Below are positions 42,017 through 50,172 of a DNA stretch of 64,000 bases, one piece after another. The notes under the pieces are model-generated. The model was not told the origin of the DNA and ran no database searches. It was given only the letters and a program-made list of their open reading frames with translations. A program made the translations under genes and the position numbers. Source of the DNA: Schleiferilactobacillus shenzhenensis LY-73 (lineage in GTDB: Bacteria; Bacillota; Bacilli; Lactobacillales; Lactobacillaceae); assembly GCF_000469325.1 (NCBI RefSeq), contig NZ_KI271587.1, positions 55,601 through 119,600 of the forward strand. Reading direction: 5' to 3'. How positions within the stretch are numbered: the first letter of the stretch is position 1; each line of letters starts with the position of its first letter.

Positions 42017-43120
42017 TTAATCTGTCTTGTTCTTATTATAGTACGCCGCCATCTTCCTCTGCAGTGTGGGTTCAGCCAGCGTCTGCTGAGCCAGCGGCAG
42101 CCAGCGGGCATTGGCCGGGAGTGCTGTTGGCGCCGCCAAGGTCAAGTGCCGCAGATACACCGTCCAGTGCTGGTGGGTGAACACGTGAGTGACGCTGCCG
42201 GCGCCCACCGACTGGTCCCGCAGCACTGCCGCTGACGCCATGGTGATGGCGTGAGCGGCCGCCAATTGCGTCAGCAGCTCCGGTACGGTCGCTGCCCGCT
42301 GGTCCCCGGTCAGCAGCGGCCACGTCCACAAACTGGCCAACAGCCCTCGACTGGGCCGCTGCTGCCACACTGCTTGCCCGTCCGGTGTCGTCAGGACCAG
42401 GGCGGTGTATGTCTTTGCCACTGGCTTTTTCTTCGCGCTCTTCACGGGATACTGATCTGTGACGCCCTGCTGGTACGCAGCGTCGAAAGCGGCCACCGGA
42501 GAATGGGCACTATCCGGATGCTTCGCCGTCATGTAGCTGGACCCTAGATCCATGACCGCCTGGTTGAAATCCCCTGGCCGGTCCTGGGGGATCAGGGGGG
42601 TGATGGCTGCCCGGAACACCCTCTGGGCGGCGCCGCTGCGGATGTCTGTATCGATCAGCAGCAGCCGGGCAAAGACCCGGTAGGCATTCCCGTCAATGGC
42701 CGGGACGGGTTCGCCGAAGGCAATGGAGGCTACGGCGCCGGCGACGTAATCGCCGATGCCCGGCAATTGCTTCAGCCCCGCTGCCGTCGTCGGCCACTGA
42801 CCACCCCGTTCTTGGGTGATGATCTGGGCGGTCTTCAACAGGTTGCGGGCCCGGGAATAATAGCCCAGGCCGGCCCACTCTTTGAGAACGGCTGCCTCAT
42901 CCGCGGCGGCTAGATCCGTCAGGGTGGGCCAATGGGCCAGCCACCGCTCATAGTAAGGAATCACGGTCTGCACCCCGGTCTGCTGGAGCATCACTTCGGA
43001 CAGCCAGACGTGGTATGGCGCGTGGTCCCGCCGCCAGGGCAAAGCCCGGCCATGGGCATCGTACCAGCCCAGTAAGGTGTCTTGAAATTGCTTAATGGTT
43101 GCTGCATCCCATTGGATCAT
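42017..43120 (-). CDS. mutY: A/G-specific adenine glycosylase MutY, lacking the iron-sulfur cluster cysteines
   Basis: 367 residues from ATG 43120 (weak AAGGGCGG upstream). MutY removes adenine opposite 8-oxoguanine. The helix-hairpin-helix LPGIGDYVAGAV, catalytic Asp in PAIDGNAYRV and a C-terminal NUDIX-like recognition domain (from about 235) are present. At the place of the Cys-x6-Cys-x2-Cys-x5-Cys [4Fe-4S] loop the sequence is MTAKHPDSAHSPVAAFDA: the four cysteines appear as M, S, S and D. Cluster-less MutY proteins are known in lactobacilli, so this is probably functional without iron. Confidence 0.92.
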   Translation of the reverse strand: MIQWDAATIKQFQDTLLGWYDAHGRALPWRRDHAPYHVWLSEVMLQQTGVQTVIPYYERWLAHWPTLTDLAAADEAAVLKEWAGLGYYSRARNLLKTAQIITQERGGQWPTTAAGLKQLPGIGDYVAGAVASIAFGEPVPAIDGNAYRVFARLLLIDTDIRSGAAQRVFRAAITPLIPQDRPGDFNQAVMDLGSSYMTAKHPDSAHSPVAAFDAAYQQGVTDQYPVKSAKKKPVAKTYTALVLTTPDGQAVWQQRPSRGLLASLWTWPLLTGDQRAATVPELLTQLAAAHAITMASAAVLRDQSVGAGSVTHVFTHQHWTVYLRHLTLAAPTALPANARWLPLAQQTLAEPTLQRKMAAYYNKNKTD

Positions 43121-43203
43121 TTTGAATCCGCCCTTCGCTTTTCTTGCTCCATCATGGTACCATGGATATGTAAAGATACCTCGGTATATTCCCATCTCCA
43201 CGC

Positions 43204-43232
43204 TTGCATTCCTAATTTAGAATGATTATAAT
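43204..43232 (+). promoter_or_regulatory. Promoter of the P-type ATPase with a PerR/Fur-like box
   Basis: TTGCAT (43204-43209), 17 bases, TATAAT (43227-43232). Covering the -10 is TTAGAATGATTATAA (43217-43231), which differs at one position from the PerR box consensus TTATAATNATTATAA. A metal-sensing repressor could block this promoter. Confidence 0.7.
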
Positions 43233-43263
43233 TTAGGAGTAGTTACAGAAAGGGGCGTTTCTT

Positions 43264-45123
43264 ATGTCACACAAAACCAAGCTGCTGACCACCATTGCCA
43301 TTGGTGTCCTGGCACTCGTCCTGCAATTCGTCTTCCATCTGAATATTGCTGCCCAAGTCATCGTCACCCTCATGGGGTCAGTCATTGCGTTCACCATGCT
43401 TATTGAAATGATCAAAACATTACGGTCCGGCAAGTACGGGGTCGATATCCTGGCCATCACCGCCATCATCGCCACCCTGGCGATCAGTGAATACTGGGCC
43501 GCGCTGATGATTCTGGTGATGCTCACCGGCGGCGATGCACTGGAGGATTATGCCCAGCATAAAGCCGGCTCTGAGCTGAAGAGCTTACTCGATAATTCAC
43601 CATCCACGGCCCATCGCTTCGAAGGGGACCGGCTGAAGGACATTACCATTGAAGATGTGCACATCGACGATCATCTGCTGGTCAAGCCCGGCGAAGTCGT
43701 TCCTGTCGACGGCATCATCATTAACGGGCGCTCCACGCTGGACGAATCATCGCTGACCGGGGAATCCCGGCCGGTGGAGCGGCGCACCGGCGACGAAGTG
43801 ATGTCCGGGGCGGTCAACGGCGATACGGCGCTGACGATTCGGGCCACGAAGGCCGCCGCCGACAGTCAGTATCAGAAGATCGTTGCGCTGGTTAAAGAGT
43901 CCGAAGCCCGGCCAGCCCACTTTGTCCGTTTAGCTGACCGGTACGCCGTGCCCTTTACCCTCGTTGCGTACTTGATCGCCGGCATTGCCTGGGCGGTCAG
44001 CGGCGACCCCCACCGGTTCGCTGAAGTGCTGGTCGTCGCCTCACCCTGCCCGCTGATCTTGGCCGCGCCAGTGGCCCTGGTTTCTGGCATGAGCCGGGCC
44101 AGCCGCAACGGCATTATCGTCAAGACGGGGACCGTGATTGAGAAATTGGCCGGCGCCAAGACGATTGCCTTCGATAAGACCGGCACAATTACCCGCGGTG
44201 TATTGGCCGTGGACAAAGTACGGCCCACGGACCACATTTCTGCCACCCATCTGCTCCAAGCGGCCGCCAGTGCTGAGCAGCAGTCTAACCATATTCTCGC
44301 CCGCTCGCTGGTCAAGAGTGCCCGCCGGGATAAGCTGCTGGCCACCGATAGTATTGAAGAAACCACTGGCGCCGGGGTCACCGCCAAGGTCGGCGGCGAG
44401 ACCATCCGCGTCGGCAAGGCCGACTTCGCGGGCGCACCGGCTAGTGCCGTCGTGGACGGGACCGCGGTCTACGTCAGCATCAATGGCACCTATGCCGGTC
44501 TGATCACCTTCAATGACGAACTGCGGCCCGAAGCGAAGGACACCATTGCCGACTTGCATACCCTGGGCATCAATCACGTCATGATGCTCACGGGGGATAA
44601 GAAGGAGACCGCCCAGGCGATTGCCGACGAGGTGGGCATTGACGACCTGCAGGCCGAGTGCCTGCCCCAGGATAAGATCGACATGCTGAACAGTCTCCCT
44701 GACGATCAGCGGCCCAGCGTGATGGTCGGTGACGGGGTCAATGACGCCCCGTCCCTGTCCGTAGCCGATGTCGGGATCGCCATGGGCGCCCACGGCTCCA
44801 CCGCGGCCAGTGAATCGGCCGACATGGTCATTCTCAAGGACGACTTGGGCCGAGTGACCCGTGCCGTCCGCATCTCCCGGGACACCATGAACGTGGCCAA
44901 GCAGTCCGTTCTGCTGGGCATCTTCATTTGTACCGCACTGATGCTGGTGGCCTCGACTGGCGCCATCCCCGCCCTCTTCGGCGCGATGCTCCAGGAAGTC
45001 ATCGACACCGTCTCCATTCTCTGGGCACTGCGGGCGCGTCACGGCAAGTCCCTAGCGCCCAGCGACAGCAACAACCGGCCCCAGCACCGGGTGGTCGGCA
45101 AGGCCAACGCTGTGCGGGAATAA
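43264..45123 (+). CDS. Heavy-metal P1B-type ATPase, candidate iron(II) efflux pump
   Basis: 619 residues, no N-terminal metal-binding domain. Motifs: SPCPL at 260-264 (metal site), phosphorylated Asp in DKTGT at 304-308, TGES near 168 and GDGVND at 489-494. SPC in place of CPC is typical of the P1B-4 group (Co/Fe; PfeT, FrvA). The usual HP of the nucleotide domain is HI (SNHILAR), and the final helix reads QEVIDTVSILWALR where P1B-4 enzymes have HEGGT. With the PerR-like box this points to PerR-regulated Fe(II) export as in PfeT of Bacillus, but metal specificity is inferred. Confidence 0.85.
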   Translation: MSHKTKLLTTIAIGVLALVLQFVFHLNIAAQVIVTLMGSVIAFTMLIEMIKTLRSGKYGVDILAITAIIATLAISEYWAALMILVMLTGGDALEDYAQHKAGSELKSLLDNSPSTAHRFEGDRLKDITIEDVHIDDHLLVKPGEVVPVDGIIINGRSTLDESSLTGESRPVERRTGDEVMSGAVNGDTALTIRATKAAADSQYQKIVALVKESEARPAHFVRLADRYAVPFTLVAYLIAGIAWAVSGDPHRFAEVLVVASPCPLILAAPVALVSGMSRASRNGIIVKTGTVIEKLAGAKTIAFDKTGTITRGVLAVDKVRPTDHISATHLLQAAASAEQQSNHILARSLVKSARRDKLLATDSIEETTGAGVTAKVGGETIRVGKADFAGAPASAVVDGTAVYVSINGTYAGLITFNDELRPEAKDTIADLHTLGINHVMMLTGDKKETAQAIADEVGIDDLQAECLPQDKIDMLNSLPDDQRPSVMVGDGVNDAPSLSVADVGIAMGAHGSTAASESADMVILKDDLGRVTRAVRISRDTMNVAKQSVLLGIFICTALMLVASTGAIPALFGAMLQEVIDTVSILWALRARHGKSLAPSDSNNRPQHRVVGKANAVRE

Positions 45124-45174
45124 TGCCCGGGTGAGGTAAGAAACGCCCCGTTTCTGAATTCTATTACGATCAGA

Positions 45175-45212
45175 AAATATCCCTGACTGGGATGATCCGG
45201 TCAGGGGTATTT
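45175..45212. terminator. Bidirectional terminator
   Basis: AAATATCCCTGAC pairs with GTCAGGGGTATTT (one G-T pair), between the convergent ATPase and membrane protein genes. Confidence 0.8.
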
Positions 45213-45221
45213 GTATGCCGT

Positions 45222-45881
45222 CTAGAAGTCATTGGTGCGGATACGGTGACGGAGTACCAGGATACTTGCCAGAAATGAAAGGAGCATCAGGCCCGCCGAG
45301 GCTGCGCTCACGGTGACCAACATCATCACCCGGCGGGCCGGTGCGGTGAACGCCGTAATGACCTGAGGCGGAATAACGAACTGGACCAGCGCGTAGGCAC
45401 CGCCGAAAAGGAGCAGCATACCGCCCACGGGTCCATTGGGCGACCCGGAGAACAGAAACGGCATTAACCAGAAAAGCAGCCACCAAAAAATCACAATGGC
45501 TGCACCGCCAATAACGGCCACTGCCCGGGCAGAGACGACCGCCGGCTCAAACCGGTGCAGCAGGGCTAAATAGCCCAGTGCGACGGCCCCAGCGACCACC
45601 AAAGCCAACAGAGCGCTGAGACAGCGCACGGCGGCGACGGTCAGCGGGGACTGGCCGGCGGCCAATTCCCCCGCCAGTTGCTGGTGCTGGGTGTCAAGCG
45701 CAAAAAGGTGATAGACCGCGGCAATAATGGCGACTATGGCCACAATAACTGCGCCAAGCCACCAGCCGCCTTGACTAAAAATCGCCCCGGCGGCCAGGAC
45801 GACGGCCACCCCCGCGAGGCCCCACCAATGAAACCAATCCCGGCCCATTTGACACCATTCAGACCACAGTAGAGTGCCCAT
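45222..45881 (-). CDS. Six-helix membrane protein, unknown
   Basis: 219 residues from ATG 45881 (GGAG eight bases upstream). Six clear hydrophobic helices. The short amphipathic start MGTLLWSEWCQMGRDWFHWWG is Trp-rich and recalls ABC-2-type permeases, but no ATPase gene is nearby, so that remains open. It follows a small membrane protein gene by 22 bases, suggesting a two-gene unit. Confidence 0.65.
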   Translation of the reverse strand: MGTLLWSEWCQMGRDWFHWWGLAGVAVVLAAGAIFSQGGWWLGAVIVAIVAIIAAVYHLFALDTQHQQLAGELAAGQSPLTVAAVRCLSALLALVVAGAVALGYLALLHRFEPAVVSARAVAVIGGAAIVIFWWLLFWLMPFLFSGSPNGPVGGMLLLFGGAYALVQFVIPPQVITAFTAPARRVMMLVTVSAASAGLMLLSFLASILVLRHRIRTNDF

Positions 45882-45903
45882 GATATTTTCTCCAATCTGC
45901 CGA

Positions 45904-46083
45904 TCAGTGCGGCCGCGGGGTTCTGTTGACCAGCTGGCCGGCAATACCGGCAACGCCAGCCAAAACGATTGCTACCGGCAAAAACTGACGCAGTGACTGC
46001 ACGAAGAACGTGACCACTGCAAGCAACAGCCCAATCAATGCGACGATACGCAGAATGCCTTGAATTCCTTTGAAATTTTGCAT
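45904..46083 (-). CDS. Small two-helix membrane protein
   Basis: 59 residues from ATG 46083 (GGAGGAGG eight bases upstream). Starts MQNFKGIQGILRIVALIGLLLA, two helices, basic end (VNRTPRPH). Same direction as the six-helix membrane protein, 22 bases before it. No family recognised. Confidence 0.6.
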   Translation of the reverse strand: MQNFKGIQGILRIVALIGLLLAVVTFFVQSLRQFLPVAIVLAGVAGIAGQLVNRTPRPH

Positions 46084-46176
46084 GCCAGCAACCTCCTCCA
46101 TATTGCCCATAGTGTACCGCTTACATGTGCCAGCGTGAACAAAACTGTCTCACAATTTGTCAGATTAGCAAAACCG

Positions 46177-46205
46177 TTGACTTGACTGCCTGCCGTGCCC
46201 ACAAT
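46177..46205 (+). promoter_or_regulatory. Promoter of the DUF2252 gene
   Basis: TTGACT (46177-46182), 17 bases, CACAAT (46200-46205), about 30 bases before the start codon. Confidence 0.5.
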
Positions 46206-46238
46206 GGAAGTAATCATTGTACGCAAAGGGGTCTTAGT

Positions 46239-47699
46239 ATGGCGAACGAAACGAAACCGCTCACGACACCTAAAAAGGTGTCCCGTTTGCGGTATGACCT
46301 AAGTCAGATCCGCATCAAGAACACGGTCAGCGAGCTGCAGAATATGGGCAAGGACATCCGGGACAAGGTGCCCTTCAGTGCGCTCGCAGAGTTCAAGCCC
46401 GTCCACCGGGATGTCGTCCAAGGCATCCAGCACGTGGAACGGGCCTTCATTAAGGAATTGGTCCCGCTGCGTCACGAGCGGATGGCGGCCTCGCCCTTTT
46501 CTTTCTTTCGCGGTACCGATGAACTGATGGCTTACGACTTGACCAAGCAGACGGCCACGAATATTCCCGTCGTCATCTCCGGTGATGCCCACGTCGGCAA
46601 CTTCGGCTTCTATGCCTCGCCGGAACGCAAGCTGCTCTTCGACCTCAACGACTTCGATGAGTCGACCATCGGCAGCTGGGATTGGGACGTCCGCCGGCTG
46701 CTCGTCAGCATTATCTTGGCGGGGGAGCAGATCAAGCTGGACGAGGACGATCTGGAAGATATCATGACCCACACCGTCCAGACCTACCAGCAGATCATCA
46801 TCGAGTGCTTCGACGACCATAGTGCCCTGGAACGCTATTACTTCTCCACTGAAGTCGAGAGCTTCCTGACGGCCCAGGCCGAGGGGGCGTCACTGCCCAA
46901 GTTGTGGCGCAAGATCAAGGACAACGCCCCCGCCCGGGATTCCGAGCAAGTCGTCCGCAAGTTCACGACGCTGGACGACCGCGGTCACCTGATCTTCAAG
47001 GAGAACGCACCGAGGACGGTACATGTTTCTGACAAACGGTTCAAGGAGATCGCCACCCATCTGCGGACCTATATTCAGACCGTCAAGCCCGACGTGGCGG
47101 TGCTCCTGTCCCAGTTCCACGTCAGCGACATCGTCCGCCACAGCGTCGGGGTCGGCAGCTTCGGCACCCGCTGCTACCTGGTCCTGCTCACCGCCATCGA
47201 CGGCAGCCACCTGGTCCTGCAGATCAAGGAAGCCCTGCCCACTCGCCGGTTCCAAGGCTTCGACGTGACCACCCGCTTCAGCCAGGACGGCCCCGACAAC
47301 GGCGAGCGTATCGTCACCTGCCAGCAGATCCTGCAGCGCGCCTCCGACCCGTTCCTGGGCTTCTACCATAACGACGACACCGGCCGCAGTTTCTACGTCC
47401 GCCAATTCCGCGACATGAAGGAATCCATGGATATTGAGAAAATGGACAAGGACGACTTCGATACCTACGCCCGCATCTGTGCGCTGCTGCTGGCCCGGGG
47501 CCACGCCCAGAGTCCCACCGGGGCCCTGGTCCGGGGTTACGCCGGTCAGAAGAGGAAGCTGGTCAGTGCGCTGATCGACTGGTCCCAGGCCTATGCCCAG
47601 CAAGTCCACGCCGACTACGACGCCTTCATGGCGGCCATCAACGACCAGACGCTGGCGCTGCCGGCTGCCGAAGATGAGGAGGACGATGACGATGACTAA
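46239..47699 (+). CDS. DUF2252 family protein
   Basis: 486 residues from ATG 46239 (AAAGGGG seven bases upstream); an earlier in-frame codon lacks a ribosome site. The family core is readable: FFRGTDELMAYDL near 88-100, ISGDAHVGNFGFY near 111-123 and LFDLNDFDES near 134-143, which recall the catalytic loops of aminoglycoside-phosphotransferase-like kinases. No substrate is known. The C-terminus is strongly acidic (EDEEDDDDD). The next gene starts inside its last codons. Confidence 0.88.
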   Translation: MANETKPLTTPKKVSRLRYDLSQIRIKNTVSELQNMGKDIRDKVPFSALAEFKPVHRDVVQGIQHVERAFIKELVPLRHERMAASPFSFFRGTDELMAYDLTKQTATNIPVVISGDAHVGNFGFYASPERKLLFDLNDFDESTIGSWDWDVRRLLVSIILAGEQIKLDEDDLEDIMTHTVQTYQQIIIECFDDHSALERYYFSTEVESFLTAQAEGASLPKLWRKIKDNAPARDSEQVVRKFTTLDDRGHLIFKENAPRTVHVSDKRFKEIATHLRTYIQTVKPDVAVLLSQFHVSDIVRHSVGVGSFGTRCYLVLLTAIDGSHLVLQIKEALPTRRFQGFDVTTRFSQDGPDNGERIVTCQQILQRASDPFLGFYHNDDTGRSFYVRQFRDMKESMDIEKMDKDDFDTYARICALLLARGHAQSPTGALVRGYAGQKRKLVSALIDWSQAYAQQVHADYDAFMAAINDQTLALPAAEDEEDDDDD

Positions 47700-48030
47700 G
47701 GTCGTATTCCATGTGGATGAGTTAGAAAAGTGGGACCACGCACTAAGCAACGTCCAGAACCTGCTGGCTTACGGCAAAAGCAGCGGCACGTCCTACACCA
47801 TCGTTGTGCTGATCAACGGCGACGCCATCATGGGTTATTTGGTAGCCCGTTTGCGGGACCAGGTGGATACCTTGCAAAGCGCCGGTGTGGCCTTCCACGC
47901 CTGCCATAACTCGATGCAGAGCCATGGCTTAGCAGACAGCCAGCTGCCGGCGGGCGTGACGGTGGTGCCGGCGGGGGTGGCTGACCTGGCGGCGCTGCAG
48001 GATGACGGGTACCGATACATCAAGCCCTAG
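47692..48030 (+). CDS. DsrE/DsrF-like small protein
   Basis: 112 residues from ATG 47692, overlapping the DUF2252 stop by eight bases, with GAGGAGG nine bases upstream. Alpha/beta layout: VVFHVDELEKWDHALSNVQNLL, YTIVVLINGDAIMGY, and VAFHACHNSMQSHG with the cysteine seen in DsrE-like sulfur-relay and peroxide-related proteins. Coupled to the DUF2252 gene, so the two may act together; the pairing does not tell the function. Confidence 0.75.
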   Translation: MTKVVFHVDELEKWDHALSNVQNLLAYGKSSGTSYTIVVLINGDAIMGYLVARLRDQVDTLQSAGVAFHACHNSMQSHGLADSQLPAGVTVVPAGVADLAALQDDGYRYIKP

Positions 48031-48036
48031 AATAGA

Positions 48037-48074
48037 AAAAGAGAGGGCGAACAAAATCCGCGCTCTCTTTTTTT
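48037..48074 (+). terminator. Terminator
   Basis: AAAGAGAG pairs with CTCTCTTT followed by seven T. It lies directly after the DsrE-like gene and abuts the end of the convergent gene. Confidence 0.8.
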
Positions 48075-48153
48075 CTATTTCTGATTGACGTCTTGAGTCT
48101 GGTTATCGCTTGGCGGTAATTGATGCACTTGGTTTACCGCACGGTCGATATCA

Positions 48154-48402
48154 TTACCACCGGTTGGTGAGTGGGTGTCGGTGTTTTTGCTCGTAATTAT
48201 TCAGCACCTTAAAGAGGTCATTTCCAATTGCTCGAAAATCACCAGAAATTTTCGCTTCATCGCTTTTCTTTGACATGGCTGGGTAGTAAGAGCGCTTTTT
48301 GGCCGCCACAGGCTGCATCACTTTAGTAATGATGCGGCTAACACCAGTAACTGTTTGGACGAAGGGCCTCGTCACTACAGTCAAAAGGTTTAGGAAACTC
48401 AT
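48154..48402 (-). CDS. Small basic protein, C-terminus probably frameshifted
   Basis: 82 residues from ATG 48402 (GGGGTG six bases upstream). N-terminus hydrophobic (MSFLNLLTVVTRPFVQTVTGV), then basic residues (AAKKRSYYPAMSKKSDE), then a helical part ending NNYEQKHRH. The run of five A at 48183-48187 looks one too long. With four, the frame continues QNTDTHSPTGGNDIDRAV and on to a stop at 48075, giving about 108 residues and ending at the terminator. Function unknown. Confidence 0.6.
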   Translation of the reverse strand: MSFLNLLTVVTRPFVQTVTGVSRIITKVMQPVAAKKRSYYPAMSKKSDEAKISGDFRAIGNDLFKVLNNYEQKHRHPLTNRW

Positions 48403-48537
48403 CGTCAACACCCCAATCTTTGACCCTGAAGAAATTGTATCACAGTAAGAACGTATATCTCTACATTGGCAGTTCTCAATTCGGGATTGGGTCTGCTCTG
48501 TCACCCGTGCGTACTGACACATCAATGAGAAGCGCCA

Positions 48538-49209
48538 TTATTTCCCAGGTAATAATGTCCTCGGCAAATCCACCGGAGCTTCGCGGGCCCAGCCATGATC
48601 TGCCCGCCACGACCGCTTCGCCGTCTTCGACACCCACGGGTTCCCGGCAACGTAAAACCGATACGGCCGGTCATGCCAGCCGCCGGCGCGGACGCCAACC
48701 CGGGCAGAATCCGCGATCGTCCGGGGAAGGCTGCGCCATTCATCGGCCAGCACCACCGTCAGCGGCGCCGTCGCTAAATGATGTAAGTTCAAGCTTTTGT
48801 CGCGCACGCCGAACGCCCGAAACAGCTTGCCTGGCCCATTGGTCAGCTCGCCCAAGGACCGGCCGGCACGGTTGGCCTGCATGATGTCGATCCCCCAGAC
48901 GGGCTGAATGCCGCGCAGCAGCACCCCCTGGGGGACCTCTGCGGCTTGCACGGCAATATCGCACATAAACAAGCCGCGCCGCTCATAGATATAAATCGTC
49001 CCCGGCGGGCCGTACAGGGCCTCGTTGGCGGGTGACCGGTGGCCTTGGTAGGCGTGAGCCGCATTATCGGCCTGACCGAGATAGGCCTCGGTCTCAACGA
49101 TCCAGCCGCCTACGAGCCCTGCCGGTGAATGGTACAGCAGCGGCCGGCCTAACAAGTCCTGGGCAATGGCCTGCGTTGAACGTCCGGTGAAAAAGTCGGC
49201 GTATGCCAT
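48538..49209 (-). CDS. DNA-3-methyladenine glycosylase, AAG/MPG family
   Basis: 223 residues, within the normal length of bacterial AAG-type enzymes. It excises alkylated purines. Visible features are the catalytic Glu in GGWIVETEAYLGQ (about 34-46), DNAAHAYQGHRSPANEALYGPPGTIYIY near 48-75, and NGPGKLFRAFGV near 124-135. GAAAGGAG precedes the ATG. Single gene, divergent from the DUF488 gene. Confidence 0.92.
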   Translation of the reverse strand: MAYADFFTGRSTQAIAQDLLGRPLLYHSPAGLVGGWIVETEAYLGQADNAAHAYQGHRSPANEALYGPPGTIYIYERRGLFMCDIAVQAAEVPQGVLLRGIQPVWGIDIMQANRAGRSLGELTNGPGKLFRAFGVRDKSLNLHHLATAPLTVVLADEWRSLPRTIADSARVGVRAGGWHDRPYRFYVAGNPWVSKTAKRSWRADHGWAREAPVDLPRTLLPGK

Positions 49210-49262
49210 TTGCTCCGCTCCTTTCTTCCTGAAATGCTAAACTTATCTTAGAGGTGAGTCCG

Positions 49263-49634
49263 ATGAGTGTCAAAATCAAACGTATCTACGGGGACTTGTT
49301 ACCCGACCCGAAGGATGGCTACCGGATTCTGGTGGACCGGCTGTGGCCCCGGGGTGTGTCGAAGGTCAAGGCGGAATTGGACGAATGGGATAAGCAGATT
49401 GGCCCGAGCACCGAACTGCGCCAGTGGTTCGGCCATGACCCGGAGAAGTACCCGGAGTTCAAGCAGCGCTACATTGCAGAACTGGACGCCAATCCGGCGA
49501 CCCCGGACTTCTTGCAGCTGGTCAAGGATAAGGCCGCAACCGGTCCGGTGGTCCTGCTCTTCGGCGCCAAGGACGAGACGCACAACCAAGCCGTCGTCCT
49601 GCAAGACTACTTAGCGGCTAAAGGCATCCAATAA
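49263..49634 (+). CDS. DUF488 family protein
   Basis: 123 residues from ATG 49263 (GAGGTGA five bases upstream; a GTG at 49254 lies inside that site). The family signature DGYRILVDRLWPRGVSK is at about 18-34, followed by LDEWDKQIGPSTELRQWFGHDPEKY. DUF488 proteins are small, soluble and of unknown role. The gene is flanked by its own terminator. Confidence 0.85.
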   Translation: MSVKIKRIYGDLLPDPKDGYRILVDRLWPRGVSKVKAELDEWDKQIGPSTELRQWFGHDPEKYPEFKQRYIAELDANPATPDFLQLVKDKAATGPVVLLFGAKDETHNQAVVLQDYLAAKGIQ

Positions 49635-49642
49635 CAACGACG

Positions 49643-49688
49643 AAAAAATGCCGGTTCTCTGCTCACGCGCAGGGATCCGGCATTTTAA
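49643..49688. terminator. Bidirectional terminator
   Basis: AAAATGCCGG (49645-49654) pairs perfectly with CCGGCATTTT (49677-49686), with A- and T-runs on either side. Confidence 0.85.
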
Positions 49689-49695
49689 ATAACAA

Positions 49696-50079
49696 TCAAA
49701 CGTTGCCGATTTCGTTGATTTCTTCCTCGGCTTGCTTGGTGATTTTGATTTCTTTCTCGCCCAGTTCGGCGCTCAAGGTATCCATGGCGTCGTCCCGGGA
49801 CTTGATAATATCCATGTTGAAGATGATGTTCTTAATGTCGCCCTTTTGGTAGTCGAAGCTCTCGAACTGGATGAACGGGTCTTTTTCTTCACTCCGTACT
49901 TCCTTGTCGATAGCCTTGGCGAGTGCCTTGGCGTATACGGCATCCTTCATGTTCGGGGTGTCCTTCTCGGTAATGTAGCCGCGGGTCATCAGCTTTTCGC
50001 CAAGGGCCTTCACGTCGTCTTTGATTTCGACTTTGGGTGCTGTGTTCTTTGCAGTGTCTTTCTTTTCGCTATCTGCCAT
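49696..50079 (-). CDS. Hypothetical acidic protein, 127 residues
   Basis: A soluble, Lys/Glu/Asp-rich, mostly helical protein: MADSEKKDTAKNTAPKVEIKD, then ALGEKLMTRGYITEKDTPNMKDAVY and FIQFESFDYQKGDIKNIIF. No known domain. GAGGCG precedes the ATG. It has its own terminator shared with the convergent DUF488 gene. Confidence 0.65.
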   Translation of the reverse strand: MADSEKKDTAKNTAPKVEIKDDVKALGEKLMTRGYITEKDTPNMKDAVYAKALAKAIDKEVRSEEKDPFIQFESFDYQKGDIKNIIFNMDIIKSRDDAMDTLSAELGEKEIKITKQAEEEINEIGNV

Positions 50080-50124
50080 AATTCATCGCCTCGTACACCA
50101 TTATAGCGCGTTTGGTAAGCCGGG

Positions 50125-50156
50125 GTGAAAAAAATCCCCAGACCGCAGCCTGGAGA
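50125..50156 (-). terminator. Terminator of the 3D-domain gene
   Basis: On the minus strand TCTCCAG pairs with CTGGGGA (one G-T pair) around eight bases, then TTTTTTT. Confidence 0.8.
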
Positions 50157-50172
50157 ATGAAAGTTTCATTGA

